A stretch of DNA of 37,262 nucleotides from Anaerolineae bacterium. GTDB taxonomy: Bacteria; Chloroflexota; Anaerolineae; Epilineales; JAHCIE01. Both the position numbers and the translations under genes were made by a program. The stretch is from assembly GCA_026129165.1 (NCBI GenBank), contig JAHCIP010000017.1:1-37262 (forward strand), given 5' to 3'. The notes beneath the pieces are model-generated. The model worked only from the letters and a program-made list of their open reading frames with translations. It searched no databases and was not told where the DNA came from. Shown piece after piece: positions 21,660-30,007 of this stretch. Within the stretch, counting starts at the first letter, position 1. Each line of letters opens with the position of its first letter.

Positions 21660-22742
21660 CTACGGACGCGGCGTGCGGGCAGGGGGGGCGGTTGGGGTCG
21701 GCGATACCACAGGCCGTAGCACAGCAGGGGCTAATTCATCGGCGAGATCAATCCCCGCCGTCTCAGCGGCCGTCTGAATCATGTCGTAGTCTTTCGGTTC
21801 AACGATATCCAGGCCCGTGATCGCCAGCAGGCCGCTCATCTCAGCCCGACCGCTCGCTGTCTTCACCAGTTGGAGCAAGCCATCGCGTATTTTGTCTTTG
21901 ACATCGGCCGGCAATCCGCGGCGCACGGTAATCGTCGTGTTGGGGATGAAGATATTCTCGCTGGCGCTATTGAACAGGACCCGCGTCTTATCGTACACAT
22001 CGGGGTAGATGGTCTTGACCAGTTCACGCGCGTCCTTGCGTCCGGGGTCCTCGCCGTAGACCGCCGCGGCGTCCACCTCGCCTTTCATTAAGGCGATGAT
22101 GGCCCGATCATGTCCACCGCTATAGGTCCAGATGACATCCTGTTCTGGAATAATCTGGCGCTCGATCAAATAGGCGCGCGGGAAGATATTGCCTGAGGTG
22201 GAGAGTGGATCTGGGCTGGCCAGCCGCTTGCCACGCAAGTCTCGCAGTTGATGGATAGCTGAGTCGGCGCGGACGATGATGCACCACGGATAAACCTTAC
22301 TGCCGCCGCGCGTGGCCGTCAACAGCGCTTCCGCGCCATAGCGTTCACGAGCCACGATATAGAGCGTCGGCGAGAGCAGAGCCATGTCCACTTGTTGGGT
22401 TTCCAGGGCGCTGGCAACCGTCGCATAATTCATCGGCACACTGATTTGAAACTTTAGCCCCGTAATCTGATCTAGCAACCGGCCTACATTCTCGGCGTTC
22501 TTCTCGGTGCGGGCTGCCTCTATCTGCGGGGCAGCCGCGAATTTGACCGGATTGGCGACCGACCCGAGGGGCGCCACGATGGTCGCGCGCGGTGGAACAG
22601 TCGGCCTGGCCCCCACCGGGTAATTCGTCGCCATGACCAACGTCGCCCGCGGGGCTGAGGCGTTTAACACTTGTTGTGGGCTGCACTGCACCAGCATCAA
22701 GCTCATCCCCAACACAATACACACGCCAATCCAACCTCGCAT
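21660..22742 (-). CDS. PhnD-like substrate-binding lipoprotein
   Basis: This 360-residue protein belongs to the phosphate/phosphonate-binding-like (PhnD, PF12974-type) family. It has a lipoprotein signal ending at Cys20 (LMLVQC), LETQQVDMALLSPTLYIVA, LRDLRGKRLASPDPLSTSG and YSGGHDRAIIALMKGEVDAAAV, the typical ligand-pocket segments. The frame extends upstream to 22928 but those codons overlap the exporter gene; the ATG at 22742 has AAGGAG 7 bases before it and starts the signal peptide. No PhnC or PhnE permease lies nearby. It may therefore act as a sensor or ligand carrier for the neighbouring exporter or ATPase rather than in phosphonate uptake. The ligand is unknown. The C-terminus is Pro/Thr/Ala-rich. 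Confidence 0.88.
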   Translation of the reverse strand: MRGWIGVCIVLGMSLMLVQCSPQQVLNASAPRATLVMATNYPVGARPTVPPRATIVAPLGSVANPVKFAAAPQIEAARTEKNAENVGRLLDQITGLKFQISVPMNYATVASALETQQVDMALLSPTLYIVARERYGAEALLTATRGGSKVYPWCIIVRADSAIHQLRDLRGKRLASPDPLSTSGNIFPRAYLIERQIIPEQDVIWTYSGGHDRAIIALMKGEVDAAAVYGEDPGRKDARELVKTIYPDVYDKTRVLFNSASENIFIPNTTITVRRGLPADVKDKIRDGLLQLVKTASGRAEMSGLLAITGLDIVEPKDYDMIQTAAETAGIDLADELAPAVLRPVVSPTPTAPPARTPRP

Positions 22743-22755
22743 CCGGCACTCCTTG

Positions 22756-25455
22756 TTAATCAGCCGTTGCCTGCTGGCTGTCATCGTGGTTCTCCCGGAG
22801 GCGCCCTTGTTCAAGCCAGAGACGCCGCCACGCCGCGCCTTCCCAGAGCGTCTGACGGACCTCCTGCTCAGCGGCGAGCAGGGCGTTGTAACGCGAGTCG
22901 GGGCGCGCGGCAAGCTGAGCCGGCGCATTGTCTTCGCTGATGCGCCCGTTTTCGATGATCACCACGCGGTCGAAGGCCTGGGTCTCGCCGACATCGTGGG
23001 TGATACAGATGAGGGTGGCCCCCCGCCAGTATTCGCGCGCCCGTCGCAACAAGAGACGCCGTTTTTCACGATCCAGGCCTCGAAATGGCTCGTCCAGGAT
23101 GACCAGGCGCGCCTTCTGGCGGCCCAAGGCCCGACCAAGACGCACCCGTTGCCCCTCGCCACCCGAAACTAATCCCCCACTCTCACCCAGTGGGGTTTGC
23201 AAGCCTTCGGGGAGACGCTCCAGAACGCCAAACAGATCGGCTTGCTCGATCATCACGCTTGCCTCGGCTTCCGAGGGCGCATGACCATACAGTAGGTTTT
23301 GGAGCAGCGAACGGTTCCACAGTTGAACCGCCGGGTCAACCCAGGCCGTCTCGCGCCGTAGAGCCTCCAGGCCCGCCCCGTCGAGAGGGCGTCCATCCAC
23401 CCGGCACTCACCGGCCGCCGGCTTATGCCAGCCCAACAAAAGCCCTACCAGGGTTGATTTGCCCGCCCCCGATGGCCCGATGACGGCAATATGCTCGCCG
23501 GCCTGAATTCGCAGATGGATGTCACTTAGAATCGTATGCCCCCCCGCTTCGACCGCCACCCCTTCGAATTGGATAGCCGCGCCCTGGTCGGGTGTTGAGG
23601 CCGATGGCGCTTGCCCGACGGTGGCCGTCTGCTCCTCCGGCGTGCCCAGGATTTCGAGGAGGCGTAGCAGGGTATTGCGGACGGTGGGATAACGCCGCGC
23701 CTGATCCACGGTGGACTGCCCCAACACTACGAGGTTTAGCGTCCAGTAGAACTGTAACAGGACCGTACTACTCACCACGCCAGCGCCGCTGAACGTCCGA
23801 AAGATCAGCAGGACGGCCAGGAGATTGAACAGGAGATTGGTGGCGGCCTGGAGGCCGACGGCCAGGCGCCCAAATTGGAGACTGCTGCGCGCCCACGCGC
23901 TGACCAGCGTCTCGTGCTCGCGGCGCATTACCCGTTCGGCGCTGTGCGTCCGCAGCGGCAACAGGCCCAGCAAGGCGTCCAGATAGACACGGCTCAACGC
24001 GCCGATGTGCGTGCGTAATCGCAACTCTGGCTCCTGGAGAATCAAGGTGACCAGGTACGAGAAGCCCATCACTAACGCCACGAACAAGAGAATCAGGGGC
24101 GTCTGGGTAGGTTGCAGGATGATGAGGCCAATGGTGGTCAGTACCAGTTGGAAAGCGGTTCGCGCGAACCGCGTCATCAAAAACGGTAATTGGCGCAGGA
24201 TACGCAAGTCGTGGGCGCGCTTCACCATATCAGATACTAGGCGGCTGTGAAAATAGCGATCATTGAGCTTGGGAATCTTCTCCAGTAACAGGACACGCAG
24301 CCGGATGTCTACCCGCCGCGCCAGCCGCCAGGTCAGCGTATAAATAGGGACTTCGAGAGCAAACAGGGCGACGAGCAAGACCATCAGTATCCCCATGATC
24401 CAGGTGCGCCACTCGGCCGACAGCGTCACTTGCGCCAGCCGAACGACGCCTAACAACAGAATCGCTTCGAACATGACGCCAATGGTCGCCATCACCAACC
24501 CCAGGCCTAGCATCGTGAGGCTGAGACGGCCATCGGCCTGCATGGCCTGCCAGATGGTCTGAATGGGGTGAACAGGCCGTTCAGCCAGCGCGGCCACCAA
24601 TTCAGGGGGCAAGGGGGCGGGTGACGCCTCGTCCGCCGCTGGCGCCTCGTCTGCCTCGTCACCAGGCGCGGGGGCGGCGGACCGCAAGCCCTTGACTCGA
24701 ACGAGCACAGCGCCGCGCAGCCATAGTTGGCCTGGCTGGTCGGCGGGCGCGGGCCGCACAAACCAGAACCGCAGTGGAATTAGCTCGCTCGCCTGCGGGT
24801 CGGCGCATAGCCGTTCCAGGAGGGTCACGGCCTCCGGCCCCTGGTGTAGGCCACGCGCCCGCACGAGAGCCGCCACCAACCGCACCGCCGCATCCAGACG
24901 CGCCAGTCCAGACCAGGTCGCGTCGGCCAGGGCCGACTGCAGGAGAGCATCGCTTGGCTCATCCTCAACGACCAATGCCTTCAGCCGCTCGCGGAGCGGC
25001 GCCAGGAACTCCTCGCTACCCGCCCAGGCGCGCCAATCACTGGCCGGGGCCGGGAAGGTGTGGACAAAGATATCGTCCACGAAACGCCGCCAACTCAGCC
25101 ACCGCCGCCCCAGACCCGGGTCCATAATTTGAACGAACGCGCCGTGCAGACGCCAGATGATGACAAAGTGAGTCATGCCATTGGGCAGCAGGACAACGAC
25201 AAGCGCTGGCAGGGCGTGGGCCACTGGCAGGGTCAGATGATCGAGGGGCAGCATCACTTGCTCCGCGTCAAGACCCAACTGGACCGCTACCTCTTCAATG
25301 GCGTCAATCGAGGTGCCGTCCACATGCGTCTGGCAGGCTTCACGGAGCCGGCCATAGCTCACGTGAATCCCATGGCCCTCCAGCAGCGCCTTGAGCGCGG
25401 CCGGGCCACAGTCCATTTCCGAGGTTTGTACCACTTCTGGCACAAGAAAACGCAT
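22756..25455 (-). CDS. C39-peptidase ABC exporter (bacteriocin/RiPP type)
   Basis: This 899-residue protein joins an N-terminal C39 cysteine peptidase, a membrane domain and an ATPase domain. The peptidase keeps the active-site set: Gln10, Cys16 (SEMDCGPAA), His96 (THFVIIW) and Asp112 (MDPGLGRRW), so it should be active. A 180-residue charged insert follows before the membrane helices (about 310-560). The ATPase has Walker A GPSGAGKST, signature VSGGEGQRVRLGRAL and Walker B LVILDEP. Such proteins cut a leader after a Gly-Gly-type site and export the peptide. No short precursor gene is evident in the window. The gene lies 35 bases after a tiny HlyD-like gene and 13 bases before the PhnD-like gene. 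GGAGG lies upstream of the ATG. Confidence 0.93.
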   Translation of the reverse strand: MRFLVPEVVQTSEMDCGPAALKALLEGHGIHVSYGRLREACQTHVDGTSIDAIEEVAVQLGLDAEQVMLPLDHLTLPVAHALPALVVVLLPNGMTHFVIIWRLHGAFVQIMDPGLGRRWLSWRRFVDDIFVHTFPAPASDWRAWAGSEEFLAPLRERLKALVVEDEPSDALLQSALADATWSGLARLDAAVRLVAALVRARGLHQGPEAVTLLERLCADPQASELIPLRFWFVRPAPADQPGQLWLRGAVLVRVKGLRSAAPAPGDEADEAPAADEASPAPLPPELVAALAERPVHPIQTIWQAMQADGRLSLTMLGLGLVMATIGVMFEAILLLGVVRLAQVTLSAEWRTWIMGILMVLLVALFALEVPIYTLTWRLARRVDIRLRVLLLEKIPKLNDRYFHSRLVSDMVKRAHDLRILRQLPFLMTRFARTAFQLVLTTIGLIILQPTQTPLILLFVALVMGFSYLVTLILQEPELRLRTHIGALSRVYLDALLGLLPLRTHSAERVMRREHETLVSAWARSSLQFGRLAVGLQAATNLLFNLLAVLLIFRTFSGAGVVSSTVLLQFYWTLNLVVLGQSTVDQARRYPTVRNTLLRLLEILGTPEEQTATVGQAPSASTPDQGAAIQFEGVAVEAGGHTILSDIHLRIQAGEHIAVIGPSGAGKSTLVGLLLGWHKPAAGECRVDGRPLDGAGLEALRRETAWVDPAVQLWNRSLLQNLLYGHAPSEAEASVMIEQADLFGVLERLPEGLQTPLGESGGLVSGGEGQRVRLGRALGRQKARLVILDEPFRGLDREKRRLLLRRAREYWRGATLICITHDVGETQAFDRVVIIENGRISEDNAPAQLAARPDSRYNALLAAEQEVRQTLWEGAAWRRLWLEQGRLRENHDDSQQATAD

Positions 25456-25490
25456 ATCTCGCCGAGCCTCCGCGGCCGCTGTCCTGGCCT

Positions 25491-25952
25491 CTAGCTATTA
25501 AGCCGTTGATTGATGGCATCGAGTAGGATAGACCAGGGCGAACGCTCCTGGACCACCACCTGGACTTCCCCGCTCTGGCCGGCCTTGAGCGACGCGCCGC
25601 TGACGATCAGGCGAGCTGTCCCCGCTTCAAGCTGGCTGGTGGTGTGGCTCGCCACAGCAATCACCGTAGCGGTCAGGACCTGCCTGGGCTTGTCACCGCC
25701 AGGCTCGACACTGACGCGGGCTGTCTGCCCTGGGCGAAGCCGGGCGATGGCATCGGTCGTAAATGTGACGACCAGCGTGCCGTCGCGGGCGACCTGCCAT
25801 TGCCGGCTCGTTTCGTAGATGGGGATGCGCCCCAGAACCAGCCACGCTCCCCAGAGAGCGAGCAACACGATGCCGACCAGCAGGCCGACCAGGGTGGCAT
25901 AGCCGGCATCGTGGTTGAGCGCGCGTATCGAACGCGGAAAAGCCAATGACAT
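25491..25952 (-). CDS. Minimal HlyD-like membrane fusion protein
   Basis: This 153-residue protein has one membrane helix (about 18-41) followed by a beta-rich domain. It includes RQWQVARDGTLVVTF, LRPGQTARVSVEPG and LKAGQSGEVQVVVQERSPW, which resembles the beta-barrel and C-terminal part of HlyD-type adaptors. The coiled-coil and lipoyl parts of a full adaptor (usually 350-450 residues) are absent. It stands just before the C39 ABC exporter, which suggests an accessory role in that transporter. It could also be a truncated relic, but no remnants of the missing domains were seen. Confidence 0.72.
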   Translation of the reverse strand: MSLAFPRSIRALNHDAGYATLVGLLVGIVLLALWGAWLVLGRIPIYETSRQWQVARDGTLVVTFTTDAIARLRPGQTARVSVEPGGDKPRQVLTATVIAVASHTTSQLEAGTARLIVSGASLKAGQSGEVQVVVQERSPWSILLDAINQRLNS

Positions 25953-25962
25953 GTGCTTACCC

Positions 25963-28059
25963 TTATTCAGCCAATGGAGCGAGAGGAATATGACAACGAA
26001 TGCGGTGTTCTTCGGCGACCGTTTGCCAGGGCGGGGCCTGCGTCTCGCACTGGCCCCCCAACTTGCGTGGACAGCGCGGATGGAACGGGCAGCCCGTCAA
26101 TGCATGGGCCGCGTTGGCCGGCGGTCCCGCGAGGGGAACCCGGCCGGGTCGGCCCGGCGTCTCTGGACCGCTACTGGCCGCGAGCAGCGCCTCGGTGTAG
26201 GGGTGGTTGGGGCCGCTAAAGACGGCCTCCACCCCGCCAACCTCGACCAGTTGCCCACTGTACATCACCCCCACCCGGTCGGCGAGGTAGCGCACCACCG
26301 CCAAATCGTGGGAGATGAACAGATAGGCGCATTGATGCGCCTGTTTCAGCTCAACGAGCAAATTGAGAATGGCAGCCTGCACCGAGACGTCCAGGGCCGA
26401 GACGGCCTCATCGCACACGACAAGGTCAGGCTCACTCGCAAAGGCGCGCGCAATGGCGACGCGCTGCTTCTCTCCCCCGCTCAACTGATCGGGATAGCGG
26501 TCAGCATAGCTGCCGTCCAGCCGCACGGCCTGGAGAAGCTCTGTGACCCGTTGCCGACGCGCTGCCGGCTGGGCTGGTTCAGCGGCCCGCCTGGGGCTTG
26601 GAGCGGGCCGACCCGCGACACGGCGCAGGGCACGCTCCAGGATATGCCCGATACGGTGGCGTGGGTTCAGCGTTGAGTCGGGGTTCTGAAACACCATTTG
26701 GAGCCTATCGCGCATCGCCGCTGGCCGCTGCTCGACAGCGACGGTCGCCTTCTCGCCTTCGAAGGTGATGTTACCCTCGGTCGGCGTGAGCAGGCCCACG
26801 ATACAGTGTCCGAGCGTGGTCTTGCCGCTACCGCTCTCGCCGACGAGGGCCAATGTTTCGGCGGCCTGGACGGTGAAGCTCACGCCGGCCACCGCGCGCA
26901 CCGCCTCCGACCGCCGCCCAAGCCCCGGTAACCGCCATTCCTGCCGCTCATGATACTTGTGCAGGTTGTCCACGTGCAGCAGAGGCGCGGCCCCGCCGAT
27001 GGCAGTGGGGGCCAAGTCGGTAGGGAGGGCGGCGCGGCGCTCAGCTTGAGATGGCGCGCTAGCCACCGCGCGGCTGAAAAAGCAGCGGGCGAGATGGACC
27101 GCGGCGTCCGTCGGTGTGAGCAAGGGCCGTTCGTGATGGCAGCGGTCCTGGGCAAAGCGGCAGCGGGGCCGATAGCTACAGCCTGGCGGCAACTCGGTCG
27201 GCAGCGGCACGCGCCCCTGGATCGTCCGCAGGCGGTCACGGGTATAGTGCTTATCGGCGCTGGGAATGCACTCTAACAGGTCAAGGGTATACGGATGGCG
27301 GGGTCGGGCAAATACCTCGGCTACCCCGCTGGTCTCCACTAACTCGCCCGCGTACATGACGCCGACGCGATCACACACCTGGGCCACCACCTTCAGATTG
27401 TGGCTGATGTAGAGGATAGCCGCCGCGAATGTCTGCTTGAGTTCGTTGAGCAGATCGAGCACCGCCGCTTCCGTGGTCACGTCCAACCCTGTGGTCGGTT
27501 CGTCCAGGATGATGAGGTCGGGATTGGTGATCAGCGCCATGGCGATGAGGACGCGCTGCTGCATGCCGCCGCTCAACTGATGCGGATAGCGGTCCAGAAC
27601 CGAGGCCGCGTTCGGCATGTGGACCTTTTCCAATATCTCCAGCGTCCGATCGCGCGCGGCGCGGCGGTCCAGACCTTCATGATACTGCACCCCCTCGGCA
27701 ATCTGGCGTCCGACGCGCAGGGCCGGGTTCAGGGATGTCTGGGGGTTCTGGTAGACCATCGCCATACGCCGCCCGCGCAAGCGTCGCACTTCCGCCTCGG
27801 AGAGGGCGGAGAGGTCCTGGCCGAGAAATTCGATGCGGCCGGCCCGGATGCGACCGTTGCGGCCCAGATAGTTCATCACGGCGAACGCTGTCGTACTCTT
27901 GCCACAGCCTGACTCACCCACCAGCCCAAACGCCTCACTCCGCCCAATGGACAGTGTCAGGCCGCGCACCGCATCCACCCACTCGCCGCCCATTCGGTAA
28001 GCGACGCACAAGTTATCAATACGGAGTACATCGGGCGATGGGGCTACTGGCGTCGTCAT
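25963..28059 (-). CDS. Opp/Dpp transporter ATPase, two ATPase domains fused
   Basis: This 698-residue protein fuses the two ATPases (DppD- and DppF-like) that are normally separate proteins. The first half has GESGCGKST, LSGGMQQR and LIILDEPT; the second has [17 protein letters not shown] and LVVCDEAVSALD (Ala replaces the usual Pro). Each half ends in the Cys-rich tail of this family (GCSYRPRCRFAQDRC and PFHPRCPRKLGGQC). It should energise uptake by the two permeases encoded just upstream. The ATG at 28059 is chosen over an in-frame start at 28167 because the longer form overlaps the permease gene and AAGGG lies before 28059. It is 11 bases from the HlyD-like gene. Confidence 0.92.
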   Translation of the reverse strand: MTTPVAPSPDVLRIDNLCVAYRMGGEWVDAVRGLTLSIGRSEAFGLVGESGCGKSTTAFAVMNYLGRNGRIRAGRIEFLGQDLSALSEAEVRRLRGRRMAMVYQNPQTSLNPALRVGRQIAEGVQYHEGLDRRAARDRTLEILEKVHMPNAASVLDRYPHQLSGGMQQRVLIAMALITNPDLIILDEPTTGLDVTTEAAVLDLLNELKQTFAAAILYISHNLKVVAQVCDRVGVMYAGELVETSGVAEVFARPRHPYTLDLLECIPSADKHYTRDRLRTIQGRVPLPTELPPGCSYRPRCRFAQDRCHHERPLLTPTDAAVHLARCFFSRAVASAPSQAERRAALPTDLAPTAIGGAAPLLHVDNLHKYHERQEWRLPGLGRRSEAVRAVAGVSFTVQAAETLALVGESGSGKTTLGHCIVGLLTPTEGNITFEGEKATVAVEQRPAAMRDRLQMVFQNPDSTLNPRHRIGHILERALRRVAGRPAPSPRRAAEPAQPAARRQRVTELLQAVRLDGSYADRYPDQLSGGEKQRVAIARAFASEPDLVVCDEAVSALDVSVQAAILNLLVELKQAHQCAYLFISHDLAVVRYLADRVGVMYSGQLVEVGGVEAVFSGPNHPYTEALLAASSGPETPGRPGRVPLAGPPANAAHALTGCPFHPRCPRKLGGQCETQAPPWQTVAEEHRIRCHIPLAPLAE

Positions 28060-28114
28060 AGGACCCTTCTCATACGGTGCGTTTTGGTCGTCATCTGCCT
28101 CAAGTCCAGCACGG

Positions 28115-29056
28115 TTAGTCCTCGGTTGTCGTCGCATCGAACGCGGAAGCCAGACTATCCGCCACACTATTGACGGCGACCACTAGAGAGGCTATCGCCA
28201 GCGACGGAAACATGACGACCCAGGGGGCGGTCAGCACCAAGGCGCGGCCGTCGCTAATTTGTAAGCCCCAGTCCGGCGAGGGGGGTTGCAGCCCCAGGCC
28301 CAGAAAGCCGAGGCTGGAGCCAACCAGGATGGCGTAGGTGAAGTAGAGACAGGCGTCCACCACAATCGGCCCCACCGCGTTGGGCAGAATCTCCTGGGTC
28401 ATGATGTACAGCGCCGACTCACCGCGTAACCGTGCCGCCGCGACAAATTCCTGGGTCTTGAGGCCGAGGGTGACGCTGTGTACGGTCCGCGCGTGGCCCG
28501 GGGCGAAGACGATGCCCAGGCACAGGACGAGGTAGACCAGGTCGGAGCCGAGCATACTGAGGATGAGGAGCGCCAGCAGCAGCGCTGGAAAGGATAGCAG
28601 AACATCGCTGGCCCGCATCAGCAGTTCTTCCCACCAGCCGCCCAGGTAGCCCGCGGTTAAGCCAATGGCAATGCCTAGCAGGAGCGTCAATACGGTGGCT
28701 AAGGTTGCTAGCAGCAGAATGTCACGGCTGCCTACGATCACCCGGCTCAAGATATCCCGTCCAAACTGGTCGGTGCCGAACAGATAGTGCGCCGACGGGG
28801 GTTGCAGCGTGGCAGACAGATGCTGTTCGGTGTAGGGGTAGGGCGCCAGCCAGGGACCAGCTACCGCCAGTGTCACATAGAGCGCCACCATCAACAGGCT
28901 GACCAGGGTCAGGGGCGTCCAGCGCAGCCGCACCTGCCACAAACCGCCCATGCCATAGGGCATCTGGCCGCCCACGCGCGGCAGGGCCGTCCCGAGGTTC
29001 GGCCCAGTCGTTGAATCGTGTTCTATCAGTCCCACAGGTTCCCCATGTCCTTCCAC
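28115..29056 (-). CDS. Opp/Dpp transporter permease (DppC-like)
   Basis: This 313-residue protein has an N-terminal helix after a soluble start, then the binding-protein-dependent transport domain with HYLFGTDQFGRDILSRVIVG, the typical DppC entry motif, and the EAA-type loop EFVAAARLRGESALYIMTQEILPN. Six membrane helices are expected. The start given is a GTG directly after the TAG of the DppB-like gene, so the two are tightly coupled. In-frame ATGs further in (for example MPYGMGG) are alternatives. It pairs with the upstream DppB-like permease and the fused ATPase downstream. Confidence 0.9.
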   Translation of the reverse strand: MEGHGEPVGLIEHDSTTGPNLGTALPRVGGQMPYGMGGLWQVRLRWTPLTLVSLLMVALYVTLAVAGPWLAPYPYTEQHLSATLQPPSAHYLFGTDQFGRDILSRVIVGSRDILLLATLATVLTLLLGIAIGLTAGYLGGWWEELLMRASDVLLSFPALLLALLILSMLGSDLVYLVLCLGIVFAPGHARTVHSVTLGLKTQEFVAAARLRGESALYIMTQEILPNAVGPIVVDACLYFTYAILVGSSLGFLGLGLQPPSPDWGLQISDGRALVLTAPWVVMFPSLAIASLVVAVNSVADSLASAFDATTTED

Positions 29057-30001
29057 CTAGCTATAGCGGATACGTGGATTGAGCACGCGGTAGAGCAGGT
29101 CGGCCGCTAGATTCGACAGCGCGTAAAAGGCGGCGATGAGCAGAGCCACGGCTTGCAGCAGTGGTACATCGCGGTTGCCCACGGCCTGGACCATCAACGC
29201 CCCCAGCCCTGGGTAGGCAAAGATCGTCTCCACCAGCACGAAACCACCCATAAGATAGCCCACATCCAGGGCGATAACGCTCATGGTCGGGAGCAGCGCG
29301 TTCGGCAGGGCGTGGATCAGGACCACCGTCCGCATGGGCAGCCCTTTGAGAATGGCCGTGCGCACGTAATCGCTTCGCAGCGCCTCAATCATACTGCTGC
29401 GCGCCATCAGCGTGATGTGGGCGAGCAAGCCCAGCGCTACCGTCAGCGTCGGCAAGATCAGGAAGCGCACTGACTCCCACAAATTGGCGTTGGGTTCGAT
29501 GAGACTGGACGAGGGCAGCCAATGGAGCCAGGAGGCGAACACGACGATGAGCGCCAGGGCGGTGACAAAGCCTGGCGCCGAGACGGCGACCAGGATGCTG
29601 GCGCGGATGGTGTGATCGAGCCAGCGGTTGCGGGCCAGGGCGGCCAGCAGCCCCAGCCCGATGCCGAGCGGCACGGCGAGGGCCAGGGCGAGCGCGGCCA
29701 GCACGGCCGTGTTCCGCAACCGCTGGAGAACGAGCGGGCGGACCGGCACATTCATGATGAGCGAGTCGCCCCAGTCACCGCGCACGATACCGCCCAGCCA
29801 CTCTACATAACGCACCGGCGCCGGGCGATCCAGCTTCAGCCTGGCCCGCACCGCCGCCAGCCGTTCCGGCGTCGCGCGGTTTCTCAGGATGGCCGAGGCG
29901 GCGTCGCCCGGCAGCACGGTGGTGACGGCGAAGACAACGACCGAGACACACACCAGGATGACCATCACCAGCGCCAGCCGGCGCACCAGAAAGGCGAGCA
30001 T
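29057..30001 (-). CDS. Opp/Dpp transporter permease (DppB-like)
   Basis: This 314-residue protein starts with MLAFLVRRLALVMVILVCV, the usual N-terminal helix of DppB, followed by LPGDAASAILRNRATPERL and the EAA-type loop SDYVRTAILKGLPMRTVVLIHALPNAL. Six membrane helices are visible. It forms the peptide or nickel channel with the DppC-like protein. It begins 6 bases after the binding-protein gene and ends directly against the DppC-like start. Substrate cannot be told from permease sequence. Confidence 0.92.
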   Translation of the reverse strand: MLAFLVRRLALVMVILVCVSVVVFAVTTVLPGDAASAILRNRATPERLAAVRARLKLDRPAPVRYVEWLGGIVRGDWGDSLIMNVPVRPLVLQRLRNTAVLAALALALAVPLGIGLGLLAALARNRWLDHTIRASILVAVSAPGFVTALALIVVFASWLHWLPSSSLIEPNANLWESVRFLILPTLTVALGLLAHITLMARSSMIEALRSDYVRTAILKGLPMRTVVLIHALPNALLPTMSVIALDVGYLMGGFVLVETIFAYPGLGALMVQAVGNRDVPLLQAVALLIAAFYALSNLAADLLYRVLNPRIRYS

Positions 30002-30007
30002 GGGCCG

